Positions 16,308 through 24,500 of a stretch of 64,000 nucleotides of DNA are shown piece after piece. The DNA is from Streptomyces lydicus (GTDB taxonomy: Bacteria > Actinomycetota > Actinomycetes > Streptomycetales > Streptomycetaceae): NCBI RefSeq assembly GCF_004125265.1, contig NZ_RDTE01000003.1, positions 5,394,001-5,458,000 on the forward strand, given 5' to 3'. Each line of letters opens with the position of its first letter. The stretch's first letter is position 1. Made by a program: the position numbers and the translations under genes. The notes under the pieces were generated by a model. The model did no database searches. It was given only the letters and a program-made list of their open reading frames with translations, and was not told where the DNA came from.

Positions 16308-18623
16308 ATGGCCACCTTCCTCTACAAGCTCGGCCGCTTCGCCTTCCGGCGGCGCCGCTTCGTCGCCCTGATATGGGTGGCCCTGCTGGCAGTCGCCGGT
16401 GTCGGGGCCGCCACCGCCGCCGCACCCGCGGCCGACTCCTTCTCGATCCCCGGCACGGAGGCCCAGCGTGCCTTCGACCTTCTCGACCAGCGCTTCCCCG
16501 GTACGAACGCCGACGGCGCCACCGCCCGGGTGGTCTTCAAGGCCCCCGCGGGCGAGACGATGAAGGACCCGGCGAACAAGGCGGCCGTCGAACGGACCGT
16601 GCACGCCCTGCAGTCGGGCTCCTCGCAGGTCGACCGGGTCGCCGACCCGTACGCCGCCAAGACCCTGAGCAAGGACGGCCGCACCGCCTACGCCCAGGTC
16701 TCCTACAAGGTCACCGGTTTTGAACTGACCGACGCCTCCAAGGACGCCCTGAAGGACGCGGCCAAGGACGGCCGGGCTGCCGGGCTGACCGTCGAGACCG
16801 GCGGCAACGCCCTGCAGGCCATCCCCGAGACCGGTGCGACCGAGGTCATCGGCATCGTGATCTCCGCGGTGGTCCTCGTCATCACCTTCGGTGCGCTGAT
16901 CGCGGCCGGGCTGCCGCTGCTGACCGCGCTGATCGGCGTCGGCATCGGCGTCTCCACCATCACCGCGCTGAGCAGCACGCTCGACCTCTCCAGCACCACC
17001 TCGACGCTGGCCACGATGATCGGCCTCGCCGTCGGCATCGACTACGCCCTGTTCATCGTCTCCCGCTACCGCGCCGAGATCACCGAGGGCCGCGAGCGCG
17101 AGGAGGCCGCCGGACGCGCGGTGGGCACCGCGGGCTCCGCGGTCGTCTTCGCGGGGCTGACCGTGGTGATCGCGCTGGTCGGCCTCACCGTCGTCAACAT
17201 CCCGATGCTGACGAAGATGGGCCTGGCCGCGGCCGGCACCGTCGTCATCGCCGTACTGATCGCGCTGACCCTCATCCCGGCGCTGCTGGGCTTCGCGGGG
17301 GCGCGGGTGCTGCCCCGTAAGGCTCGTAGGGCCCCTAAGGCCCCTAAGGCCCCTAAGGAGGCGGGTGAGTCGGAGAGCGCGAGTCTCGCCGAGCGGCCGA
17401 ATATGGGTACCCGCTGGGCGCGCTTCGTGCTGCGGCGGCCGGTCTCCGTGCTGCTCGCGGGCGTGGTCGGCCTCGGTGTCGTCGCGATCCCCGCGGCCTC
17501 GCTGGAGCTGGGGCTGCCGGACGACGGCTCGCAGCCCACCCACACCACCCAGCGCAAGGCGTACGACCTGCTGTCGGACGGCTTCGGGCCGGGCTTCAAC
17601 GGTCCGCTGATGCTGGTCGTCGACGGGCGGGACGCGCACGACGGGCAGAGCGCCAAGTCCGCTGCCGCGCGGGTCGCCAAGGAGGTCGGCAAGCTGGACG
17701 ACGTCGCCGTCGTCACCCCGCCCACCTTCAACAAGGCCGGCGACACCGCGATGCTGAACGTCGTCCCGAAGTCGAAGCCCAGTAGCGTCGGGACCGAGGA
17801 CCTGGTGCACGACATCCGGTCCACGGCGAGCGGCATCGCCACGGACACCGGGGCGAAGACCCTGGTCACCGGCACCACCGCGATGAATGTCGATGTCTCG
17901 CAGAAGCTGAACGACGCGCTGGTGCCCTATCTCGCGCTGGTCGTCGGCCTGGCCTTCCTGCTGCTGATGGTGGTCTTCCGCTCGGTGCTCGTCCCGCTCA
18001 AGGCGGCGCTCGGCTTCCTGCTCTCGGTGGTGGCGGCGCTCGGTGCGGTCGTCGCCGTCTTCCAGTGGGGCTGGCTGGCCGACGTGTTCGGGGTCGAGCA
18101 GACCGGCCCGATCATGAGCATGATGCCGATCTTCATGGTGGGCGTGGTCTTCGGGCTGGCGATGGACTACGAGGTCTTCCTCGTCACGCGGATGCGCGAG
18201 GCCTTCGTGCACGGTGAGCGTCCTGGCGGCGCCGTGGTCACCGGCTTCCGGCACGGTGCGCGGGTGGTCACCGCCGCCGCGGTCATCATGATCAGCGTCT
18301 TCGCCGGCTTCATCGGCTCCTCCGACTCGATGATCAAGATGATCGGCTTCGGGCTCGCCGTCGCCGTCTTCTTCGACGCCTTCATCGTCCGCATGGCCCT
18401 GGTCCCCGCGGTCCTGGCGCTGCTGGGCCGCTCCGCCTGGTGGCTGCCGCGGTGGCTCCAGAAGGTCCTGCCGAATGTGGATGTCGAGGGGGAGGGGCTG
18501 CGTACGCAGCTCGGCGACGGTGACGGTGACGGCGAGGGGGACGGCGGCAGCGGTGCCGGTGCCGGTACCGGCAGGTCTGACGGGCCGGATCCGAGCGCCG
18601 CACGCGAACCGGCTCGCGTCTGA
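16308..18623 (+). CDS. MMPL/RND-family transporter
   Basis: 771 residues with the two-fold MMPL layout: one N-terminal membrane helix (FVALIWVALLAVAGVGA), an extracytoplasmic domain (about 40-170), a block of five helices (about 175-340, ending LIPALLGFAGA), a charged loop, and the same again (helix near 380, outer domain 400-530, helices 535-710). The motif VGIDYALFIVSRYR is the conserved proton-relay helix; its partner is GLAMDYEVFLVTRMRE. RND exporters of this kind move lipids, pigments or antibiotics across the membrane using proton flow. The last 50 residues are a DGDG/GAGAG low-complexity tail. Control by the upstream TetR is likely. Confidence 0.93.
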   Translation: MATFLYKLGRFAFRRRRFVALIWVALLAVAGVGAATAAAPAADSFSIPGTEAQRAFDLLDQRFPGTNADGATARVVFKAPAGETMKDPANKAAVERTVHALQSGSSQVDRVADPYAAKTLSKDGRTAYAQVSYKVTGFELTDASKDALKDAAKDGRAAGLTVETGGNALQAIPETGATEVIGIVISAVVLVITFGALIAAGLPLLTALIGVGIGVSTITALSSTLDLSSTTSTLATMIGLAVGIDYALFIVSRYRAEITEGREREEAAGRAVGTAGSAVVFAGLTVVIALVGLTVVNIPMLTKMGLAAAGTVVIAVLIALTLIPALLGFAGARVLPRKARRAPKAPKAPKEAGESESASLAERPNMGTRWARFVLRRPVSVLLAGVVGLGVVAIPAASLELGLPDDGSQPTHTTQRKAYDLLSDGFGPGFNGPLMLVVDGRDAHDGQSAKSAAARVAKEVGKLDDVAVVTPPTFNKAGDTAMLNVVPKSKPSSVGTEDLVHDIRSTASGIATDTGAKTLVTGTTAMNVDVSQKLNDALVPYLALVVGLAFLLLMVVFRSVLVPLKAALGFLLSVVAALGAVVAVFQWGWLADVFGVEQTGPIMSMMPIFMVGVVFGLAMDYEVFLVTRMREAFVHGERPGGAVVTGFRHGARVVTAAAVIMISVFAGFIGSSDSMIKMIGFGLAVAVFFDAFIVRMALVPAVLALLGRSAWWLPRWLQKVLPNVDVEGEGLRTQLGDGDGDGEGDGGSGAGAGTGRSDGPDPSAAREPARV

Positions 18624-18714
18624 CGGGCCGGTACCGCTCCGGCTTCCGGCCGGTGCATCCAGAGGGCCCGGCGACGGCCTCCCGTGGGGACGGGGGCGGT
18701 CGCCGGGCCGCGGT

Positions 18715-18773
18715 GCGTACGGGAGCGTACGGCGGCGTAAGGGGCGTACGGAGGCGTGCGGGGGCGTGCGAGT
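18715..18773. repeat. Six near-10-bp tandem repeats
   Basis: Units of GCGTACGGnG, decaying to GCGTGCGGGG, lie downstream of the MMPL gene. The rest of 18624-18957 holds only the Nur-like box and start region of cbiMN. Confidence 0.65.
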
Positions 18774-18890
18774 GGCAGGGTCGGCACCCCGCTTATTCGT
18801 ACGTATGCGCCTCTGGGGGAGGGTGTGCAGAGGGGTGCAGGTGGGACCCGGCTTTGCGCGCGCCGTGGCCGTTTCGCATCATGGGCGCTC

Positions 18891-18907
18891 TTGCAAGTTA
18901 TTTGCAG
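18891..18907 (+). promoter_or_regulatory. Nur-type nickel-responsive operator
   Basis: TTGCAA, five bases, TTGCAG matches the reported Streptomyces Nur consensus tTGCaa-N5-ttGCAA with one mismatch. It is 51 bp before the first gene of a nickel/cobalt transporter. Nur is a Fur-family repressor active with nickel. Confidence 0.65.
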
Positions 18908-18957
18908 GAGACACCACCATTGGTGGGTTGCAGAGCCTGAAGCGGAAGAAGCCTGAG

Positions 18958-20196
18958 ATGCACGTACCCGATGGATTCATCAACGCGCCGGTGTCGGCCG
19001 CGACCGGTGTGGTCGCCGCCGCCGCGGTCGCGGTCAGTCTGCGGGGCGCCCGGCGCGAGCTGGCGGGTGCGGGCGCGGGCGCGGGCGGTGTCTCGGGCGC
19101 GGAGCGTACGGCGCCGCTGGCCGGACTGGTCGCGGCGTTCATCTTTGCCGTGCAGATGCTGAACTTCCCGGTCGCCGCCGGCACCAGCGGGCATCTGCTG
19201 GGCGGAGCGCTGGCGGCGATACTCGTCGGCCCGTACACCGGTGTGCTGTGTGTCTCCGTCGTGCTGCTGATGCAGGGCGTGCTGTTCGCCGACGGCGGGC
19301 TGACCGCGCTGGGTGTGAACATCACTGATATGGCGATCGTGACGACCGTGGTCGCCTACGCGCTGTTCCGCGGGCTGGTGAAGGTGCTGCCGCGGCGGCG
19401 CCGCTCGGTCACCGTGGCCTCGTTCGTCGCCGCGCTGGTGTCGGTGCCGGCCGCCGCCGTGGCCTTCACCGCCATCTACGCGCTCGGCGGGACCGCGGAC
19501 GTGCCGATCGGCAAGGTGTTCACCGCGATGGTGGGCGTCCACGTCCTGATCGGGATCGGCGAGGCGGCTATCACCGCCCTGACGGTCGGCGCGGTGATAG
19601 CCGTACGCCCCGACCTGGTGTACGGCGCACGTGGCCTGGCCAAGCCGCTGGAGCTGCGGACCTCGCCGCTCGCCGCGCCGGCCGGCGAGTCCGCGCCTGC
19701 CGACGGGTCCGCGCCGGCCGGTGGGGCCACGGCTGCCGACGCGCCCTCCCGGCCCGCCGCTCCCGCCCCCGCCTCCACCTCTCCCGCTCCCGCAGGCGCC
19801 TCCGCGGTCTCCGCGGCCCCGCGCCGCTCCGTCCGCCGGGTCTGGCTGGCCGGGCTCGCCGCCGCCCTGGTGTGCGCGGGCGGCATCAGCTACTACGCCT
19901 CCGCCAGCCCCGACGGCCTGGAGAAGGTCGCCCACGACCAGGGCATCGACGCCAAGGCCAAGGACCACGCCGCCAAGGACTCCCCGCTCGCCGACTACAG
20001 CGTCAAGGACATCACCAACCCGCGCCTGGCCGGCGGCCTCGCCGGTGTGATCGGGGTGGGCGCGACGCTCGCCGTCGGCACCGGCGTGTTCGTCGTGCTG
20101 CGGCGCCGCAGGAACGCCGACAGCGGTGAGCAGCCGGGCGCGGGCAGCGGCGAGCGGCAGGCTGCGGGCACCGGGCGTTCCTCGGAGAGTGCCTGA
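18958..20196 (+). CDS. cbiM: Ni/Co ECF transporter substrate-binding component, CbiM-CbiN fusion
   Basis: 412 residues. It starts MHVPDGFI: the N-terminal Met-His2 loop is the metal ligand of CbiM/NikM, so the mature start is well defined. Residues 1-220 hold the CbiM membrane helices (PVAAGTSGHLLGGALAAILVG, VNITDMAI). Residues about 225-295 are a Pro/Ala/Ser linker, and the C-terminus (about 300-390) has two helices and the PDGLEKVA motif of the CbiN/NikN partner. So M and N subunits are fused. It brings in Ni2+ or Co2+ with CbiQ and CbiO encoded next. The Nur-like box upstream argues for nickel as the physiological substrate. Confidence 0.92.
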   Translation: MHVPDGFINAPVSAATGVVAAAAVAVSLRGARRELAGAGAGAGGVSGAERTAPLAGLVAAFIFAVQMLNFPVAAGTSGHLLGGALAAILVGPYTGVLCVSVVLLMQGVLFADGGLTALGVNITDMAIVTTVVAYALFRGLVKVLPRRRRSVTVASFVAALVSVPAAAVAFTAIYALGGTADVPIGKVFTAMVGVHVLIGIGEAAITALTVGAVIAVRPDLVYGARGLAKPLELRTSPLAAPAGESAPADGSAPAGGATAADAPSRPAAPAPASTSPAPAGASAVSAAPRRSVRRVWLAGLAAALVCAGGISYYASASPDGLEKVAHDQGIDAKAKDHAAKDSPLADYSVKDITNPRLAGGLAGVIGVGATLAVGTGVFVVLRRRRNADSGEQPGAGSGERQAAGTGRSSESA

Positions 20197-20197
20197 G

Positions 20198-20959
20198 ATG
20201 GGCGCCGGCCATGCGCACAAGCTGTACCGGCACGGACATTCACCGGTCCACGCCCTGCCGGCGCACTGCAAGATCGCCGCGGTCTTCTGCTTCGTCCTCG
20301 TCGTCGTCTCCACCCCGCGGGAGGCCGTCTGGGCGTTCGGGCTCTATGCGCTGCTGATCGCGGCCGCCGCGGGGGCCGCCCGGATTCCGGCCGGGTTCCT
20401 GCTCAAGCGGCTGCTGATCGAGGTGCCGTTCGTTGCCTTCGCCCTGCTGATGCCGTTCGTCGCCGAGGGGCCGCGCGTCGCGGTCCTCGGGATGAGCCTG
20501 AGCGAGTCGGGGCTGTGGGGCGCGTGGAACATCCTCGCCAAGGGGACGCTGGGCGTCGCCGCGTCCGTGCTGCTCGCCGCCACCACCGAACTGCGCGCAC
20601 TCCTGCTGGGCCTGCAGCGGCTCAAAATGCCGCCGCTGCTCGTCCAGATCGCCTCCTTCATGATCCGCTACGGCGATGTGATCACCGATGAGATGCGGCG
20701 GATGCGGATCGCCCGGCTCTCCCGCGGCTTCGAGGCGCGCGGCGTCCGCCACTGGGGCGTGCTCGCCAAGTCGGCCGGCGCGCTGTTCATCCGCTCCTAC
20801 GAGCGCGGGGAGCGGGTCCACCTCGCCATGGTCAGCCGCGGCTACACCGGCACCATGCCCCAGGTCGGCGAGGCCACCACCACCCGCGCACAATGGACGG
20901 GCGCGGCCGCCCTCCCCCTCGCCGCGCTCGCCGTCTGCCTCCTGGGATGGACCCTTTGA
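20198..20959 (+). CDS. cbiQ: ECF transporter transmembrane component CbiQ
   Basis: 253 residues; ATG 1 nt after the cbiMN stop. The N-terminus HGHSPVHALPAHCKI is typical of CbiQ. Five or so membrane helices follow (AVFCFVLVVVSTPREAVWA; LLIAAAAGAARI; FVAFALLMPFVA; AASVLLAATTE; a last helix ALPLAALAVCLLGW). The cytoplasmic coupling helices with the ARLSRGFEARGV and MVSRGYTG motifs dock onto the ATPase. It is the energy-coupling membrane subunit shared between the metal-binding CbiMN and CbiO. Its end overlaps the start of cbiO by 13 bases, so subunit amounts are coupled. Confidence 0.94.
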   Translation: MGAGHAHKLYRHGHSPVHALPAHCKIAAVFCFVLVVVSTPREAVWAFGLYALLIAAAAGAARIPAGFLLKRLLIEVPFVAFALLMPFVAEGPRVAVLGMSLSESGLWGAWNILAKGTLGVAASVLLAATTELRALLLGLQRLKMPPLLVQIASFMIRYGDVITDEMRRMRIARLSRGFEARGVRHWGVLAKSAGALFIRSYERGERVHLAMVSRGYTGTMPQVGEATTTRAQWTGAAALPLAALAVCLLGWTL

Positions 20960-21720
20960 GCACCACCGCACCCGCCCCCTCCCTCGCCGTCTCCCGGCTC
21001 GCCTACGCCTACCCCGACGGCCACCAGGCGCTCTTCGGCGTCGACCTGACCGTCGGCCGCGGCGAGCGGGTCGCGCTGCTCGGGCCCAACGGCGCCGGCA
21101 AGACCACCCTCGTCCTGCACCTCAACGGCATCCTCGAAGCGGGCGCCGGCACCGTCGAGGTCGCCGGCCTCCCGGTCGCCAAGGCGAACCTCGCGGAGAT
21201 CCGCCGCCGGGTCGGCATCGTCTTCCAGGACCCCGACGACCAGCTGTTCATGCCCACCGTCCGTGAGGACGTCGCCTTCGGTCCGGCCTCCTCGGGACTG
21301 CGCGGTGCCGAACTGGAGGAGCGGGTCACCGAAGCGCTCGGCCGGGTCGGCATGGCGGAATTCGCCGACCGTCCGCCGCACCACCTCTCCTTCGGGCAGC
21401 GCCGCCGGGTCGCCGTCGCGACCGTGCTGGCGATGCGGCCCGAGATCCTGGTCCTCGACGAGCCGTCCTCCAACCTCGACCCGGCCTCCCGCCGTGAACT
21501 CGCGGACATCCTGCGGTCGTTGGACGTCACCGTCCTGATGGTCACGCACGACCTGCCGTACGCGCTGGAGCTGTGCCCGCGGTCCGTCGTGCTCTCCGAC
21601 GGGGTGCTCGTGGCCGACGGGACCACCCAGAAGCTGCTGTGCGACGAGGAACTGATGCGCACCCACCGGCTGGAGCTGCCCTTCGGCTTCGATCCGCGGT
21701 CGGTCGATGTTCCGCGGTGA
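20947..21720 (+). CDS. cbiO: ECF transporter ATP-binding protein CbiO
   Basis: 257 residues. Walker A GPNGAGKTT near residue 45, Q loop VFQDPDDQLF, signature LSFGQRRR (a variant of LSGGQ, usual in CbiO), Walker B ILVLDEPSSNLD and H loop VTHDLPYAL. It powers the nickel/cobalt importer. The ATG at 20947 lies inside cbiQ; an in-frame TTG at 20956 is a possible alternative start. A single ATPase gene means a homodimer. A 22-bp repeat array follows the stop. Confidence 0.94.
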   Translation: MDPLSTTAPAPSLAVSRLAYAYPDGHQALFGVDLTVGRGERVALLGPNGAGKTTLVLHLNGILEAGAGTVEVAGLPVAKANLAEIRRRVGIVFQDPDDQLFMPTVREDVAFGPASSGLRGAELEERVTEALGRVGMAEFADRPPHHLSFGQRRRVAVATVLAMRPEILVLDEPSSNLDPASRRELADILRSLDVTVLMVTHDLPYALELCPRSVVLSDGVLVADGTTQKLLCDEELMRTHRLELPFGFDPRSVDVPR

Positions 21721-21729
21721 CCTGCGGTC

Positions 21730-21817
21730 GGGCCGACGACGACCCGCCACCGGCCCGACGACTACCCGCCACCGGCCCGACGACTACCCGTCGCCGGGCT
21801 GACGGTGACCCGTCGCC
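21730..21817. repeat. Four 22-bp tandem repeats after cbiO
   Basis: Four consecutive units close to GGCCCGACGACTACCCGCCACC start 10 bp after the cbiO stop codon. No coding role is apparent. Confidence 0.85.
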
Positions 21818-21914
21818 GGGCCCCACCCCGGTGAGATCCGGGCCCCGGCGCACCCGTGTGACGAAGGCCACGGGGTGCGGTCCTGGTCATCAGCACTGAT
21901 CCGCGCGTTGCACC

Positions 21915-23159
21915 ATGGATGGGTCACGAATGCGACGGATGAGTGGGAAGCAGGAACCAGTGGTGGACGTCCAGGGCACGGTCGAGGACGGCTTCGAGCC
22001 GGTCCGGGACGCCTTCATGGCCAACTTCGCCCGGCGCGGCGAGCGGGGCGCGGCGGTCGCCGTGTACCGGCACGGGCGCAAGGTCGTCGACCTGTGGGGC
22101 GGCACCAAGGACGGGGACGCCGGCAAGCACGCGGCGGGCGCGGCCCTCTGGGAGGCCGGCACGGCCCAGGTGATCCGGTCCGCGACCAAGGGCATCGCGG
22201 CCCTCGTCCCGCTGCTGCTGCACCAGCGCGGACAGCTCGACCTCGATGCGCCGGTCGGCACGTACTGGCCCGAGTTCAAGGCCGCCGGCAAGGAACGCGT
22301 CCTCGTCCGCCATCTGCTCTCGCACCGCGCCGGACTGCCGGCCCTGGATACCCCGCTCACCCCCGGTCAGGCCATCGACGGCGTCAGCGGCCCCGCCGCG
22401 CTCGCCGCCCAGGCACCCTTCTGGGAGCCCGGCACCGACCACGGCTACCACGCGCAGACCTACAGCTGGCTGATCGGCGAGCTGGTGCTGCGGGTCACCG
22501 GCCGCAGCGTCGGCAGCTGGATCGCCGACGAGATAGCCGGGCCGCTCGGCCTCGACTTGTGGGTCGGCCTGCCCGAGGCGGCGCAGTCCCGCGTCGGACG
22601 AGTCGCCGCCGTCGCGGCGCCGGCCCCGCCCGCCGCGACCGGCCTGCGGGCGCGCCCGAAGCCGTCCGTCGCCGACGCCTACGCCGATCCGGACTCGCTC
22701 ACCAGTCGCGCCTTCGCCGCGATCACTCCGGCGCCCGACGAGAACGACCCCGCCTACCGGGCCGCCGAGCTGCCCGCCTCCGGCGGTATCGCCACCGCCC
22801 GTTCGCTGGCCCGCTGTTACGCCGCGCTCATCGGGGCCGTCGACGGCCACCCCCGGCTCTTCGCGCCCGCGACGCTCACCCTCGCCCGGACCGAGGAGTC
22901 CGCGGGGCCCGACCGCACCCTCCTCGTCCCCACCCGCTTCGGCCTGGGCTTCATGCTCCACGGCCCGGCCTCGCCGCTCCTGGCCCCCGGCTCCTTCGGC
23001 CACCCCGGCCGCGGTGGCGCGCTCGCCTGCGCCGACCCGGAGACGGGGCTTGCGTTCGGGTATGTCACGAATGGGATGCAGCGGAATGTTACGGCGGATC
23101 CTCGTGCGCAGGCGCTGTTGCGCGCGGTTTCCCACGTTGCCGTTCCGCCGCGGCGGTGA
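21915..23159 (+). CDS. Serine hydrolase of the beta-lactamase/EstB family
   Basis: About 414 residues from the ATG at 21915; in-frame ATGs at 21930 and 21939 are equally possible because no clear ribosome site decides. S89-A-T-K92 is the SxxK active site of class C beta-lactamase-like enzymes. Y183-S-W stands where Y-x-N is usual, the change typical of esterase-like members. GHPGRGGA near residue 360 corresponds to the third box (HTG-like). No signal peptide, so an intracellular esterase or amide hydrolase is likelier than an antibiotic-resistance enzyme. It stands alone, convergent with an EamA transporter gene. Confidence 0.88.
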   Translation: MDGSRMRRMSGKQEPVVDVQGTVEDGFEPVRDAFMANFARRGERGAAVAVYRHGRKVVDLWGGTKDGDAGKHAAGAALWEAGTAQVIRSATKGIAALVPLLLHQRGQLDLDAPVGTYWPEFKAAGKERVLVRHLLSHRAGLPALDTPLTPGQAIDGVSGPAALAAQAPFWEPGTDHGYHAQTYSWLIGELVLRVTGRSVGSWIADEIAGPLGLDLWVGLPEAAQSRVGRVAAVAAPAPPAATGLRARPKPSVADAYADPDSLTSRAFAAITPAPDENDPAYRAAELPASGGIATARSLARCYAALIGAVDGHPRLFAPATLTLARTEESAGPDRTLLVPTRFGLGFMLHGPASPLLAPGSFGHPGRGGALACADPETGLAFGYVTNGMQRNVTADPRAQALLRAVSHVAVPPRR

Positions 23160-23435
23160 CTTCCCACGTTGCCGGGTGACCCGCCGTTTTTCTTTCTGTT
23201 GTTCTTTCCCGCCTTCGGCGGCAGCGGGGTTGGTTGTCGTGGGGTTGCCGCCTTCGGCGGGGGTGGGTGTGTGGGGTGGGGCCCCGGCTGAGTGAGGGGT
23301 GCCGGGTTCGGGGCCTCCGGGATGGGTGTTCGGACTGCTTCGCTTTACGCTCCGCTGCGCTCCGCCTTTGCTCCCCTGACGCAGCGCGCGTTCATGCGGG
23401 CGCTGCGGGCCGCCTGGGTGTGGGGCGCCGCTCGC

Positions 23436-24287
23436 TCAGCCGGTGTGGAGCATCAGGCCGATGCCGATGACCATCAGGCCGGCCGCGGCGATCCGGGGGG
23501 CGCCGAAGCGTTCCTTGAAGAAGAGGGCGCCGATGGCGGCGCCCACGATGATGGACGATTCGCGCAGGGCGGCGATGGGGGCGAGGGGTGCGCGGGTCTG
23601 CGCCCACAGGACCAGGCCGTAGGCGAAGACGGAGAGCACACCGCCGGCCATGCCGCGCAGGGCGATGGGGCGCAGTTCGGTGAGGAGTTGGCGGCGGCGG
23701 GTGGCGAGCGCGTAGGCGGGGATGACGATGCCTTCGAGGATCATCAGCCAGGCGATATAGCCCAGGGAGGTGCCGGAGGCGCGGACGCCCAGGCCGTCGA
23801 CGGTGGTGTAGGAGGCGATGGCCAGGCCGGTGGCGAGGGCGGCGAGCAGGGCCGGCCAGTGCGGCCTGGTGCCCGAACCGCGGATGCCCCAGAGGGCGAC
23901 GCCCACCAGCCCGGCGGAGGCCAGGGCGACACCGGCCAGCCCCCAGCCGTTGGGGACCTCGTGGACGAAGACGGCGGCCAGGACCGTGACGACCAGGGGC
24001 GCGGTGCCGCGGGCGATGGGGTACATCTGGCCGAAGTCGCCCAGGCGGAACGACTGCATGAGCAGGGCCTGGTAGACGATGTGCAGCACGCTGGAGGCCA
24101 GGAGGAAGGGCCAGGCGCCGGCCGCGGGCAGCGGGGTGACGGCGGCCATGGCCAGGCCGCAGAGCGCACCGCCGCCGCCGACCAGGGTGAAGGCCAGGAG
24201 CTGGTCGCGTATGCCGTGGGCGATGGCGTTCCAGCTGGCGTGGGTGACGGCGGCCATCAGGACCGCCGCGACGACGAGCGGGGTCAT
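23436..24287 (-). CDS. EamA/DMT-family transporter
   Basis: 283 residues forming ten short membrane helices in two five-helix EamA repeats (first from LVVAAVLMAAVTHASWNAIA, second from LLAALATGLAIASYT). The SFRLGDFGQMYPIARGTAPL and RESSIIVGAAIGALFFKERF segments are the conserved ends of the two repeats. Drug/metabolite transporters of this type export amino acids, nucleosides or other small molecules; the cargo is not readable. Its ATG overlaps the stop of a 42-codon leader frame (ATGA), so it is probably co-translated with it. Confidence 0.92.
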   Translation of the reverse strand: MTPLVVAAVLMAAVTHASWNAIAHGIRDQLLAFTLVGGGGALCGLAMAAVTPLPAAGAWPFLLASSVLHIVYQALLMQSFRLGDFGQMYPIARGTAPLVVTVLAAVFVHEVPNGWGLAGVALASAGLVGVALWGIRGSGTRPHWPALLAALATGLAIASYTTVDGLGVRASGTSLGYIAWLMILEGIVIPAYALATRRRQLLTELRPIALRGMAGGVLSVFAYGLVLWAQTRAPLAPIAALRESSIIVGAAIGALFFKERFGAPRIAAAGLMVIGIGLMLHTG

Positions 24288-24412
24288 GCGGTGCGCTCGC
24301 GGACGTCGACGGCCCGGCCGCCGGCGTACTCGGTCGGGGCCGCGGGGCCGAGCGGGACGACGGCCGTGTCGTGCATGGTCTGCGGGGCGGTGCCGGACCG
24401 GGAATCGCTCAT
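24284..24412 (-). CDS. Small leader protein of the EamA transporter gene
   Basis: 42 codons (starts MSDSRSGTAPQTMHD, ends AVDVRERTA). No Shine-Dalgarno, but TAGCGT ends 7 nt before the ATG, the leaderless pattern seen for other genes here. Its TGA overlaps the transporter ATG by four bases. No domain is recognised. It may be a real small protein or only a coupling leader. Confidence 0.4.
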   Translation of the reverse strand: MSDSRSGTAPQTMHDTAVVPLGPAAPTEYAGGRAVDVRERTA

Positions 24413-24419
24413 GGCCCGC

Positions 24420-24425
24420 ACGCTA
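24420..24425 (-). promoter_or_regulatory. -10 box of a probable leaderless promoter
   Basis: TAGCGT on the minus strand, 7 nt before the ATG at 24412. Confidence 0.45.
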
Positions 24426-24500
24426 GCGAAGGCGGTGCGGGCCATGCGAGGGGAATTCGGTCGATGAGATGAGGGGCACCCGGGAGGTGCCCCGCGTCCG

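Noticed and set aside
18624..18957. Cobalamin riboswitch in front of cbiMN
   Set aside because: No B12-box-like sequence or matching stem pattern is visible; the Nur-type box explains the region better.
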